DNA of 64,000 nt, from assembly GCF_040222385.1 (NCBI RefSeq), contig NZ_JAVKDF010000010.1, positions 62,001 to 126,000 on the forward strand. Reading direction: 5' to 3'. The notes under the pieces were generated by a model that was not told where the DNA came from, ran no database searches, and worked only from the letters and a program-made list of their open reading frames with translations. The position numbers and the translations under genes were made by a program. Shown here one piece after another: positions 52,350 through 60,137 of the stretch; position 1 is the first letter of the stretch; each line of letters begins with the position of its first letter. Origin of the DNA: Imperialibacter sp040222385 (GTDB lineage: Bacteria > Bacteroidota > Bacteroidia > Cytophagales > Cyclobacteriaceae).

Positions 52350-55040
52350 TTACTCTTCTCTTAATGTATCTGCCGGATTGTTGCCAGCAGATTTGATAGT
52401 TTGCAGGGCCACTGTGGCCATAAGCAACAGGCAGATGCCCGCCAAAGTAATCAAATAGCTCATCACAGAGATATCAATCCTATAGGCGAAGTTCTCCAGC
52501 CATTTACTTACCCAGAAATAGCTCAATGGAATGGCCAGCGCTGCGCCAGCAAGCATCACCAGCAGGTATTCTTTGCCAATTAGTCGGATAAGCGAGGTGA
52601 AATTGGCTCCCATCACCTTCCTGATGGCCAACTCTTTAACTCTTGTTTTCAGCGAGTAAGCAATCAACCCAAACAAACCAATAAAGGCGATAGTAATAGC
52701 CAGCCCGCTTAACAGATAGAGCAATTGAAGCTGTTGCCTTTCATTTTTATAGAGGTTCTCATAAAGCTCATCAAGAAACTGGTACTCGAAAGGGTACTTT
52801 GGAAAAAGCTCATTCCAGGCGCCTTCTATCACGGACATCGTTGAAGCTACATCATTGGTTTCAAGTTTTACCAAAAACGTGCGCAGCCATAAAGGTTCAA
52901 AAACCATGATGATAGGATCCACTTTGTTCTTCAGGGTTTCCTGATGAAAGTCCTTCACTACCCCCACAACGGGGCCCTTCGCAAGCTTATAGGTGCCCTG
53001 GTTCCAGTCCACATTTTTGCCAATAGCCTCTTCGGGACTTTGCCAACCAATAGCGTGCATGGCAGTTTCGTTGAGGAGGTAGGCCCTTCTTTTGCTGAGC
53101 AGGTATTCTTCAACATCGTTATTGGCACCCGTTAGCTGAGGAAGCGATTCGTAGGCAAGGCTTTTCGGCAATGGCTCGCCTGCCAGCAGCTCCATTCCCA
53201 TTACGTCGATAAAGTCGTGGTCTATCACCTGGATGTCCATGGAGGGGGCATCATCAACGTTTTCCTGAATGCCTTCAGCCGTTACGGCGCCACCATCCCG
53301 TATTTCTCTGGAGGGCACTTCGAGACAGGCACTGACTCCTTTGATGCCAGGTTGTCCTTCCAGCTTGTCTTTGAACAATTTGAATTTGTCTTTTACGGTA
53401 TCAGGCACGCCCGGCAGGGCAATTACCTGGTCTTTTTCCATACCAAGGTTTTTCTCGTTCAGAAAAACGAACTGCTGACGGGCTATCATGGCGCTGGCGA
53501 TGAGCAGAATGGATATGCCGAACTGTAGGCTAATGAGCACTCTTTTTATACTAAACCGTCCTGTTTTTTTACTGATCGAAAAAACCTTGCTGGTTTTGAT
53601 GATATTCACCGGCTTGAAAGAAGAAAGCACAAAAGCCGGATAGAAACCGCCAAGTAGCCCGGTAATTACCGCTACGCCAAGCGAAACAGCAACGAGCGCC
53701 AAAGGGGATAAAAGGTTTTCGGTGCCCGTTAGTTCGCTGAAAACAGGTAAAGCCAAAAAGGCCAGGATCAAACCAAGCCCTGCTGCCGCCATGCTGAACA
53801 GCACAGATTCGGTCAATGAGTAAAGAACTATCTGCTGACTTTCGGCGCCAAGTATCTTTCGGACACCAATTTCCTTTGACCGGGCAATGGACATGGCACT
53901 GGTCAGGTTCATGAAATTGATCACAGCCAACGCCAATATAAGTATGGCGACCAGCAAGAATATTTTAACATAGGTAATAGAACCGTTGGGCTTTATTTCC
54001 CGGGCCAGATTTGAATGGAGGTGGATGTCGCTCAAAGGCTGAAAGACAAACTCTGTGCCCTGGAGCGCCTGGTCTCCGTTTATCTTTATAGCCATTGCTT
54101 CCAGCTTTTCCTGAACAGACACCATGTTGGTACCCTCCTGAAACAATACGTAGGTATAGGCCCACCATGACCTTTCGGCTTCGTTCCGAAAGGAAATCAA
54201 CATATCGACGGGGAGGTGGGTATTGGACGCCAGGTTTTTCATCACGCCCGTAATCTTATAGACGGTTTCGTCAGTAGACCAATAGCCAGTGATGAATATT
54301 TCTTTGCCCATTGGGTCTTCATTTCCAAAATACTTTTCGGCAACGGCTTCTGATATCACAATGGAAAGCGGCTCAGCCAGGGCCGTTTTTGTATCGCCTT
54401 TTTTAAGAGGGAAATTGAACACCTCAAAGACATCTTTGTCTGTAACGAAGGCATTGTCCTGCCTGAATTTTTCTTCCCCAATCCGTACAAACTTAGGCTC
54501 ATGGTTTTGAAAGCGGATAAGCCTCTCTGCCTCCGGGATTTCTTCAGGAATGCCGTTGATCCAGTCCGTATCTACTCTGGCGAAGTGGGTGTCGTAGCCG
54601 CTGGGTGATGTGTAGTGGACGGTAAGCCTGTAAATCTGATCCGACTTTGTGTGGAAATTTTCGAAACTGGTTTCAAAATGCAGGTAGATCGCAATTAGGA
54701 TAAAGGCGGCAAAGCCAATCGCCAAACCGCCGATATTAAGCAGGGCATAGGCTCTTTGTTTGGAGAAGTTTCGGCGGATGACCTTCAGATAGTTGGTTAG
54801 CATGGCATAGGTATTTATTGAACGATAAGTGGCCGAACGTTTAAATGCATAGCTTCGAAAGCACCTGGTCACGTTCCACCAATAGATCAGCTTGACCAGC
54901 CCGGGCGCTTTGCCAGCATGCAGCATGGCATAAAAGCTTTCCTCCAGGTCGCCCTCCAATTCCTCCAGCCTGTCTTTACGGCAGTACCAGCGGAAAAACT
55001 TTAGAGCTAGTGGTGGCGGGAAATGTTTTTCGTGACTCAT
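52350..55040 (-). CDS. FtsX/MacB-like ABC transporter permease with N-terminal prefix domain
   Basis: 896 residues. The N-terminal ~75 residues (FRWYCRKDRLEELEGDLEES) form a soluble prefix domain typical of Cytophagales permeases of this type. Then come two repeats of the MacB/FtsX pattern: a membrane helix (ALLNIGGLAIGFAAFILIAI), a periplasmic domain, and three helices with KEIGVRKILGAESQQIV and, in the second half, KELAIRKVMGANFTSLIRLI. No ATPase gene is adjacent. It follows padR by 11 bases, so it is very probably under PadR control. Such pairs may export antimicrobials or lipids; the substrate is unknown. Confidence 0.87.
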   Translation of the reverse strand: MSHEKHFPPPLALKFFRWYCRKDRLEELEGDLEESFYAMLHAGKAPGLVKLIYWWNVTRCFRSYAFKRSATYRSINTYAMLTNYLKVIRRNFSKQRAYALLNIGGLAIGFAAFILIAIYLHFETSFENFHTKSDQIYRLTVHYTSPSGYDTHFARVDTDWINGIPEEIPEAERLIRFQNHEPKFVRIGEEKFRQDNAFVTDKDVFEVFNFPLKKGDTKTALAEPLSIVISEAVAEKYFGNEDPMGKEIFITGYWSTDETVYKITGVMKNLASNTHLPVDMLISFRNEAERSWWAYTYVLFQEGTNMVSVQEKLEAMAIKINGDQALQGTEFVFQPLSDIHLHSNLAREIKPNGSITYVKIFLLVAILILALAVINFMNLTSAMSIARSKEIGVRKILGAESQQIVLYSLTESVLFSMAAAGLGLILAFLALPVFSELTGTENLLSPLALVAVSLGVAVITGLLGGFYPAFVLSSFKPVNIIKTSKVFSISKKTGRFSIKRVLISLQFGISILLIASAMIARQQFVFLNEKNLGMEKDQVIALPGVPDTVKDKFKLFKDKLEGQPGIKGVSACLEVPSREIRDGGAVTAEGIQENVDDAPSMDIQVIDHDFIDVMGMELLAGEPLPKSLAYESLPQLTGANNDVEEYLLSKRRAYLLNETAMHAIGWQSPEEAIGKNVDWNQGTYKLAKGPVVGVVKDFHQETLKNKVDPIIMVFEPLWLRTFLVKLETNDVASTMSVIEGAWNELFPKYPFEYQFLDELYENLYKNERQQLQLLYLLSGLAITIAFIGLFGLIAYSLKTRVKELAIRKVMGANFTSLIRLIGKEYLLVMLAGAALAIPLSYFWVSKWLENFAYRIDISVMSYLITLAGICLLLMATVALQTIKSAGNNPADTLREE

Positions 55041-55051
55041 GGCCTGGGAAA

Positions 55052-55378
55052 CTATTGTATGGAAATGGCTGGAATTTGACTACGCAGTTGCTCCCGGAGT
55101 GAAGCAATTTCTTCCAGAGCCTTTCTTGCATATGGAGTGAGGTAAAACAGTCTTTTGCGCTTGCCGCCCCTGAAATCGCCTGCCTCACCTAGTTTCGATT
55201 CCAGGAAACCCTTCTCCTCCAGGCGGTACAATACCGTGTGGATGGCGCTGATATTGATGCTCTTGCCGGTTTGTTTTTTATACTCTTCTACAATGGCAAC
55301 GGAGTAGGCGCCATTGTACAATACCCCAACAAGTAGTAGCACAATCTCCTCAAAATTGCCCAGCTTTAGATTTTCCAT
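55052..55378 (-). CDS. PadR-family transcriptional regulator
   Basis: 108 residues with the PadR winged helix: EEIVLLLVGVLYNGAYSVAIVEEYKKQ, then SAIHTVLYRLEEKGFLESK and RGGKRKRLFYLTPYARKAL. A short C-terminal helix would give the dimer. It is upstream of, and 11 bases from, the permease gene. A 28-bp palindrome sits just upstream of its start (55384-55411) and is the likely operator, so autorepression with the permease is expected. Confidence 0.9.
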   Translation of the reverse strand: MENLKLGNFEEIVLLLVGVLYNGAYSVAIVEEYKKQTGKSINISAIHTVLYRLEEKGFLESKLGEAGDFRGGKRKRLFYLTPYARKALEEIASLREQLRSQIPAISIQ

Positions 55379-55383
55379 ATTTT

Positions 55384-55411
55384 ATTCAGTATTGTAAGTA
55401 ATATACTGAAT
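55384..55411. promoter_or_regulatory. Palindromic operator upstream of padR
   Basis: ATTCAGTAT (55384-55392), 10 bases, ATACTGAAT (55403-55411): a perfect 9-bp inverted repeat directly 5 bases from the padR start codon. The position would block transcription or translation start of padR and the permease. A second inverted repeat, TTTCACTTTT / AAAAGTGAAA (55425-55434 and 55442-55451), lies just upstream. Confidence 0.6.
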
Positions 55412-55525
55412 TGGCAGTGATAAGTTTCACTTTTGTAAGGAAAAAGTGAAAAAGCCAATTGGCCGCCATTTGATTTTGAGTTTACAGCTCAAGTGTGTAT
55501 GCCCACTGTTTGCCGGTTTGAGTAG

Positions 55526-55557
55526 TTGCGAATTCTGCTGACAGATGCTTACCTTTA
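55526..55557 (+). promoter_or_regulatory. Candidate promoter of ppa
   Basis: TTG (55526-55528), 21 bases, TACCTTTA (55550-55557), which is one base off the consensus -7 box. The ppa ATG is 22 bases downstream. Confidence 0.4.
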
Positions 55558-55578
55558 CTTACACATCAATCAATAACT

Positions 55579-56121
55579 ATGGATAGATTTAATCCCTGGC
55601 ACCACGTAAGCCTTGGCGAAAAGGCGCCGGAAATTATTAATGGCATTATAGAGATACCAAAAAACAGCCGAGCCAAATATGAGCTCGATAAGGACAGCGG
55701 TTTACTGATGCTCGACAGGGTGCTCTATTCTTCAGTTTACTATCCCGCCAACTACGGCTTCATTCCGCAAACCTATTGTGACGACAAGGATCCATTGGAT
55801 ATCCTGGTGTTGTCGCAAATCGAAGTGGTGCCTCTTTGCATCGTGCCTGCCAAAGTAATTGGTGTGATGCGCATGCTCGACCAGGGCGAGGCGGATGATA
55901 AAATCATTGCTGTTGCTCAGCACGATATGAGCTGGAACCATTACAATGACATCAGTGAGTTGCCCGATCACTTCAAAAATGAGATCCAGAATTTTTTCGA
56001 AGACTACAAAAAGTTGGAACACAAAACTGTAGTGGTGCACGACTTTATGGATAAAAAAGTGGCAATAGAAATCGTTGAAAAAGCAATCCAGGACTACAAA
56101 ATTAAGTTCAGGAAAGCTTGA
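55579..56121 (+). CDS. ppa: Inorganic pyrophosphatase
   Basis: Family I soluble pyrophosphatase. 180 residues; NPWHHVSLGEKAPEIINGII and the signature DDKDPLDILVLS with the metal-binding aspartates are clear, as are KYELDKDSGLLMLDRVLYS and the YPANYGFIPQTYC motif. It hydrolyses PPi to phosphate and drives biosynthetic reactions. It is a single gene, divergent from padR. Confidence 0.96.
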   Translation: MDRFNPWHHVSLGEKAPEIINGIIEIPKNSRAKYELDKDSGLLMLDRVLYSSVYYPANYGFIPQTYCDDKDPLDILVLSQIEVVPLCIVPAKVIGVMRMLDQGEADDKIIAVAQHDMSWNHYNDISELPDHFKNEIQNFFEDYKKLEHKTVVVHDFMDKKVAIEIVEKAIQDYKIKFRKA

Positions 56122-56284
56122 AGAAGCTACTGCAAGCACTTCATTTTGTTAATTCGCTTTCGTGCTAATCTCCATAGACAATACCTATAGTCAGATCGAC
56201 AATAACAATCAGTTTGAGTGATCTATTGCGTGGTTTTGAATGTTATCTAACTGTAAAAGGATAACAATTTAAACCAACAGTATC

Positions 56285-56749
56285 ATGAATTACATAGGAA
56301 TAGATGAAGATGTTGCTGCGAGTGAAGTAAAGGCTTTGAACAGTTTGCTTGCCAGCTATCAGGTGTTCTATCAAAATCTCCGAGGCTTCCACTGGAACAT
56401 CAAAGGGGAGAAATTCTTTGGACTGCATGAAAAGTTTGAAGAGTACTACACGGCTGCTGCAGAAGATATAGACGCAATTGCTGAACGAGTGCTGACAATC
56501 GGTGGAGTTCCACTGCATTCAATTAGTCAGTATCTGAAGGAAAGCAAAATAAGGGAGGTGACTGAAGTAAGCGAAGCAAGAACAGCTGTGGACAGCATAC
56601 TGGAGCAGTATATTGAGTTGGTGAATATGGAAAGGCCCATTCTTGCCCTGAGTGCTGAAGCAAATGATGAAGGCACTAACTCTCTCATATCCGACTTGCT
56701 GGCCAAGCAAGAAAAGACCATCTGGATGCTTAGTAGTTGGTTGAAGTAA
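56285..56749 (+). CDS. dps: Dps-family ferritin-like protein
   Basis: 154 residues. The ferroxidase centre residues of Dps are visible: His in NLRGFHWNIKG, and Asp/Glu in HEKFEEYYTAAAEDIDAIAERVLTIGG, of which the second His/Glu pair lies at the dodecamer interface. It stores iron and protects DNA from peroxide. The N-terminal tail lacks the many lysines of E. coli Dps, so DNA binding may be weak. A terminator shared with the convergent DegP-like gene follows. Confidence 0.9.
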   Translation: MNYIGIDEDVAASEVKALNSLLASYQVFYQNLRGFHWNIKGEKFFGLHEKFEEYYTAAAEDIDAIAERVLTIGGVPLHSISQYLKESKIREVTEVSEARTAVDSILEQYIELVNMERPILALSAEANDEGTNSLISDLLAKQEKTIWMLSSWLK

Positions 56750-56771
56750 AAACTCCGGAGTATGTGTTAAA

Positions 56772-56812
56772 CAAAAGAGGGTTCATGCGACATGAACCCT
56801 TTTTTGTTTATA
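56772..56812. terminator. Bidirectional terminator between dps and the DegP-like gene
   Basis: AGGGTTCATG (56778-56787), loop CGA, CATGAACCCT (56791-56800), flanked by A-rich and T-rich sequence on either side, so it works for both converging genes. Confidence 0.85.
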
Positions 56813-56829
56813 AGAAAATGTCTCAGTCA

Positions 56830-58296
56830 CTACCAGCCTATGCCGTAGAAAGCCTCCGTTCCATCGGGATAAACACCTTCAATCAGTGTTCCACCTCTTT
56901 TGTTGGCCATCACTCTTGCCAAATCCTGAATATTTCTGATGGTGGTTTTGTCGATATTGGTGATGATAAACCCGGCACGAACGCCAGCTTCCTTCCATTT
57001 ACCGTCGTTCACTTCGGTGGCTTTCGCACCACCATCGATTTTTAGGGTTTGCATTTCTTCCCTGCTCACATCTGTAAAGTTACTTCCTTCTATTGAGAAA
57101 GAGCTTCTGGCTTCCACAACCTCAATGGAATCGGAAGTGCTTTTCAGCGTTACCATCACAGAGTTTTCTTTACCATCTCTTATGTAACCAACTTCCACTT
57201 TATCGCCAGGCCTTTTAACGGCTATTTTTTCCTGTAGCTTGGCAACGTTGTCCACTGTCTTCCCATCAATGGCGATAATCACATCACCTTTTTCAAGGCC
57301 GGCGTCGGCAGCGCCGCTGTTGGGGTTAACATTTTCAATAGAAATTCCCTTCAACACATTGAGTCCCCTTGCCTCAGCGAGCGCAGAATTTACATCCACG
57401 ATATTAACTCCCAAAAGAGCTCTCTGAACTACTCCAAATTCTTTTAAGTCATCCATCACTTTTTTCACAAGTGTGGTAGGCACAGCAAAGGAATAGCCTG
57501 AATAGGAACCGGTGTGGGTAGCGATGGCCGTGTTGATACCAACAAGCTCTCCCCTAAGGTTGACCAATGCCCCCCCACTATTGCCAGGGTTAACGGCGGC
57601 ATCTGTCTGTATAAACGACTCGATTTGCAGGTTTCTATTGCTGGGGTCACGAAGTATATTGATGTTTCTGCCGGTGGCGCTCACAATACCAGCCGTTACA
57701 GTTGACCTAAACTCGAAGGGATTGCCAATGGCCAGTACCCATTCGCCAACATTAATATGCTCAGAGCTTCCAAACTTTACGAATGGAAGGTTTTTACCGT
57801 CAATTTTGAGTAGCGCAAGGTCAGTTGTTGGGTCAGTGCCCACCACTTTCGCATCAAAAGTTCTGTTGTCGTTCATAAGCACTTCCACCTCTGAGGCATT
57901 TTCCACCACGTGGTTGTTGGTTACGATGTAGCCATTGTCGGCTATGATCACACCTGAGCCGCTGGCACCGGATGGAGGTCTTTGCCCCCTGTTACCAAAG
58001 AAGTCCTGGAAGTATTGGTCAAATTGATTGTTGCTGGCAGTGGGTGTAGAGGTGTATTTTGACCTGATATGCACCACGCCCGGTGTAGCTGCCTTGGCAG
58101 CGTATACAAAATTAAGTCCTTCCGGCACCACCACACTGGTTGTGTCGAGGAAATTGGAGAACCTTACATTCTGACGGTCTTCGAACGATGAAAACTCATC
58201 ATTCTGATTGTTTAGCAGTTGATACCCGCCTATAGCTATCATCGCACTCAAAAGAGAGGAGAATAGCATCGCTACATAAATTTGTCTTTTATTCAT
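56830..58296 (-). CDS. DegP/HtrA-like periplasmic serine protease (Do family)
   Basis: 488 residues with an N-terminal membrane helix or signal (about 7-29). The protease domain shows the triad His129 (VTNNHVV), Asp159 (TTDLALLK) and Ser240 (NPGNSGGALV). Two PDZ domains follow (about 280-380 and 395-485; LLGVNIVDVNSALAEARGL, GLEKGDVIIAIDGKTV, VRAGFIITNIDKT). It degrades misfolded periplasmic proteins and may act as a chaperone. The protein starts with ATG at 58296. No sigma-E type gene is near. Confidence 0.93.
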   Translation of the reverse strand: MNKRQIYVAMLFSSLLSAMIAIGGYQLLNNQNDEFSSFEDRQNVRFSNFLDTTSVVVPEGLNFVYAAKAATPGVVHIRSKYTSTPTASNNQFDQYFQDFFGNRGQRPPSGASGSGVIIADNGYIVTNNHVVENASEVEVLMNDNRTFDAKVVGTDPTTDLALLKIDGKNLPFVKFGSSEHINVGEWVLAIGNPFEFRSTVTAGIVSATGRNINILRDPSNRNLQIESFIQTDAAVNPGNSGGALVNLRGELVGINTAIATHTGSYSGYSFAVPTTLVKKVMDDLKEFGVVQRALLGVNIVDVNSALAEARGLNVLKGISIENVNPNSGAADAGLEKGDVIIAIDGKTVDNVAKLQEKIAVKRPGDKVEVGYIRDGKENSVMVTLKSTSDSIEVVEARSSFSIEGSNFTDVSREEMQTLKIDGGAKATEVNDGKWKEAGVRAGFIITNIDKTTIRNIQDLARVMANKRGGTLIEGVYPDGTEAFYGIGW

Positions 58297-58455
58297 AACT
58301 CGGTTTTTTTTAGTCAGTTAACACTAGTGTAACGAAATAGGATCGTCTGTGATGCTACGTTAACGTTTTTTAACAGGCATTGTGTTCCGCTAGCTAAAAT
58401 AGCAGATTGTTGGCACAAAAAATTATATGAGTGAATACGGAAAATATGGCCGCTG

Positions 58456-58489
58456 TTTTTGCACAATTAAAATGAACCTGCTAATATTG
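58456..58489 (+). promoter_or_regulatory. Promoter of the tRNA-Asn gene
   Basis: TTTTTG (58456-58461), 20 bases, TAATATTG (58482-58489), one base off the -7 consensus. Transcription would begin about 45 bases before the mature tRNA. Confidence 0.5.
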
Positions 58490-58541
58490 CATTCCCATTT
58501 GACGAGCCTCTCTTTTGGTAAGTTAATTGGAACCAGAAAAT

Positions 58542-58615
58542 TCCTCCTTAGCTCAGCTGGTTAGAGCATCTGACTGTTAATCAGAGGGTCCTTGGTTCGA
58601 GCCCAAGAGGAGGAG
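58542..58615 (+). tRNA. tRNA-Asn (anticodon GTT)
   Basis: 74 bases with all arms: acceptor TCCTCCT/AGGAGGA, D arm with AGCTCAGCTGGTTAGAGC, anticodon stem-loop TCTGACTGTTAATCAGA with GTT at 58576-58578, five-base variable region and T arm CTTGG-TTCGAGC-CCAAG. Discriminator is G58615 and CCA is not encoded (CA follows). Confidence 0.98.
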
Positions 58616-58622
58616 CAGAAGT

Positions 58623-58655
58623 AAAAAAAAGCCATCAGGAATGATGGCTTTTTTG
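58623..58655 (+). terminator. Rho-independent terminator after tRNA-Asn
   Basis: A-run, GCCATC (58631-58636), loop, GATGGC (58643-58648), six T. Ends the tRNA transcript before higBA. Confidence 0.85.
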
Positions 58656-58727
58656 CGTTTACGGCTCTCGTTGTCCATGCCAGCGAAGTATTTTATGAAC
58701 CCCGAAATGCGTTCTATCTTACTCGAT

Positions 58728-58757
58728 AGTTTTCTTTAGGAAAACTTTTTATATTTG
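58728..58757 (+). promoter_or_regulatory. Operator and -7 box of the higBA pair
   Basis: AGTTTTC-TTTAG-GAAAACT (58728-58746) is a 7-bp inverted repeat. A perfect -7 box TATATTTG follows at 58750-58757. The repeat covers the -33 region, so bound HigA would block polymerase. The toxin's GTG start is only 5 bases after the -7 box, so the message may be nearly leaderless. Confidence 0.6.
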
Positions 58758-58761
58758 ACAG

Positions 58762-59073
58762 GTGTTCAATGTCATAACAAGAAGGACTCTGCTGGAGTAC
58801 ACAAAAAAATACCCATTGGCTGCGACGGCGCTATTCGAGTGGTATCATGAATTAGTGAAAGCTGATTTTGAAAGCTTTAATGACTTGAAGAGTGTGTATG
58901 CCAATGCCAGCTTGGTTGGCGACGATCGGGTCGTGTTTAACATAATGGGGAATAAATACAGACTTGTCGTCCGCATTACATTTGAGTTTAAGGTGATCCA
59001 GGTCAAATGGTTTGGCACTCATGCAGAATATGACAGAGTAGACGTAGCAACTGTACAATTTAGAAAGAAATAG
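58762..59073 (+). CDS. higB: HigB-family mRNA interferase toxin
   Basis: 103 residues from the GTG at 58762. The sequence VITRRTLLEYTKKYPLAATALFEWY followed by DLKSVYANASLV and NIMGNKYRLVVRITFEFKVIQVKWFGTHAEYD is characteristic of HigB-type toxins (RelE superfamily), which cut mRNA at the ribosome. It precedes its antitoxin by one base, the usual HigBA order (toxin first). Catalytic residues are not easily named by eye. Confidence 0.85.
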   Translation: MFNVITRRTLLEYTKKYPLAATALFEWYHELVKADFESFNDLKSVYANASLVGDDRVVFNIMGNKYRLVVRITFEFKVIQVKWFGTHAEYDRVDVATVQFRKK

Positions 59074-59074
59074 G

Positions 59075-59431
59075 ATGGAACTGGCGGTGATAAAAAACGA
59101 AGCTAAATACGAAGCTTATCTTGAATGGGTGGATGAAATGTTTGACAAAAAAGTGGCTCCAGATTCCCCTGTCGGTAAAAAGGTGGAAGTTGCTTTGCTC
59201 CTCATTAAGCAGTTTGAAGACGAGCACTTTCCGGTTCCATTACCTGATCCCATAGATGTGATCAGGTTAAAAATGTCGGAGCTCGGCCTGAGGAATAAAG
59301 ATTTGGTGGGAAAGTATGGCAGCAAAGGGCATGTTTCCTCACTTTTGAACAAACGAAAGCCTTTAACCCTGGAATTGGCTAAGCTATTTCACAAGGAATT
59401 TAATATCCCGGCGGAGGTTCTATTGTCCTGA
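59075..59431 (+). CDS. higA: HigA-type antitoxin with XRE helix-turn-helix
   Basis: 118 residues. The N-terminal ~60 residues (AYLEWVDEMFDKKV) likely bind the toxin; the C-terminal HTH (about 70-112) reads MSELGLRNKDLVGKYGSKGH, VSSLLNKRKPLTLELAKLFH and FNIPAEVLL. It neutralises HigB and should repress the pair through the palindrome upstream. It starts 1 base after higB's stop, in a +1 frame relation, so translation is coupled. Confidence 0.85.
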   Translation: MELAVIKNEAKYEAYLEWVDEMFDKKVAPDSPVGKKVEVALLLIKQFEDEHFPVPLPDPIDVIRLKMSELGLRNKDLVGKYGSKGHVSSLLNKRKPLTLELAKLFHKEFNIPAEVLLS

Positions 59432-59453
59432 GATTTGATTAGTGGCAAGCTTT

Positions 59454-60119
59454 TTAATCAAGCTCCTTAATCCTGATGTTCCTGAAATACAACTCCGAGC
59501 CGTGGCCTAAAAAGCCTATGTAACCTTTCTTACTTTTCAGACCTGGATGCTCTTTATGATCCATGGTGCCGTCCTTGCTGGCTTCGGCGATGTCGCCATC
59601 CACAATTACTTCGCCATTAAGCGTCACCTTCACTTTGTTGCCCTTCACTTCAACTTCTTCGTAGTTCCACTGGCCAACAGGCTTTAAAAAACCACGCTTA
59701 GCCGGGATAACCCCATAAACAGAGCCATGGTATTGATAGGGCTGGAGTTTGGAGTACATTTCGGCAGTGTTGTCTAATATCTGTAGCTCCATGCCCACAT
59801 AAGCAGCATCGCCTTCCAGTGGGGTGCGGATGCCCAGGCCGTTGTTGGCATCAGGGGTGAGCTTGAACTCGAAACGAAAGATGAAATCAGCGTACTCCTT
59901 TTCAGTATAAAGATTACCGCTTCCACCCGCATCTGTTTTCACTGCAATAGTACCGTTTTCCGCCACGTAATCTTGTTTATTGCCTACCCAACCAGAGAGG
60001 TCTTTGCCATTAAAAAGGAGCGTATAGCCATCTTTTTTTTCTTCTTTGGTGAGTTTGTTTTGGGCAAATGCAGCGGTGCTGAAGGCAGCAATAGCCAGAA
60101 ATAGTGCTAATCTTTTCAT
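59454..60119 (-). CDS. DUF1080 / 3-keto-disaccharide hydrolase domain protein (exported)
   Basis: 221 residues with a signal peptide (FLAIAAFSTAAFAQN). It is a single laminin-G-like DUF1080 domain: GYTLLFNGKDLSGWVGN, GNLYTEKEYADFIFRFEFKL, NNGLGIRTPLEGDAAYVGME and KKGYIGFLGHGSELYFRNI. Members act on sugars or are carbohydrate-binding; 3-keto-glycoside hydrolysis is reported for some. It lies 18 bases after the GH130-like gene and is probably co-transcribed with it. Confidence 0.88.
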   Translation of the reverse strand: MKRLALFLAIAAFSTAAFAQNKLTKEEKKDGYTLLFNGKDLSGWVGNKQDYVAENGTIAVKTDAGGSGNLYTEKEYADFIFRFEFKLTPDANNGLGIRTPLEGDAAYVGMELQILDNTAEMYSKLQPYQYHGSVYGVIPAKRGFLKPVGQWNYEEVEVKGNKVKVTLNGEVIVDGDIAEASKDGTMDHKEHPGLKSKKGYIGFLGHGSELYFRNIRIKELD

Positions 60120-60137
60120 TGTCGGATGTGTTAAATT

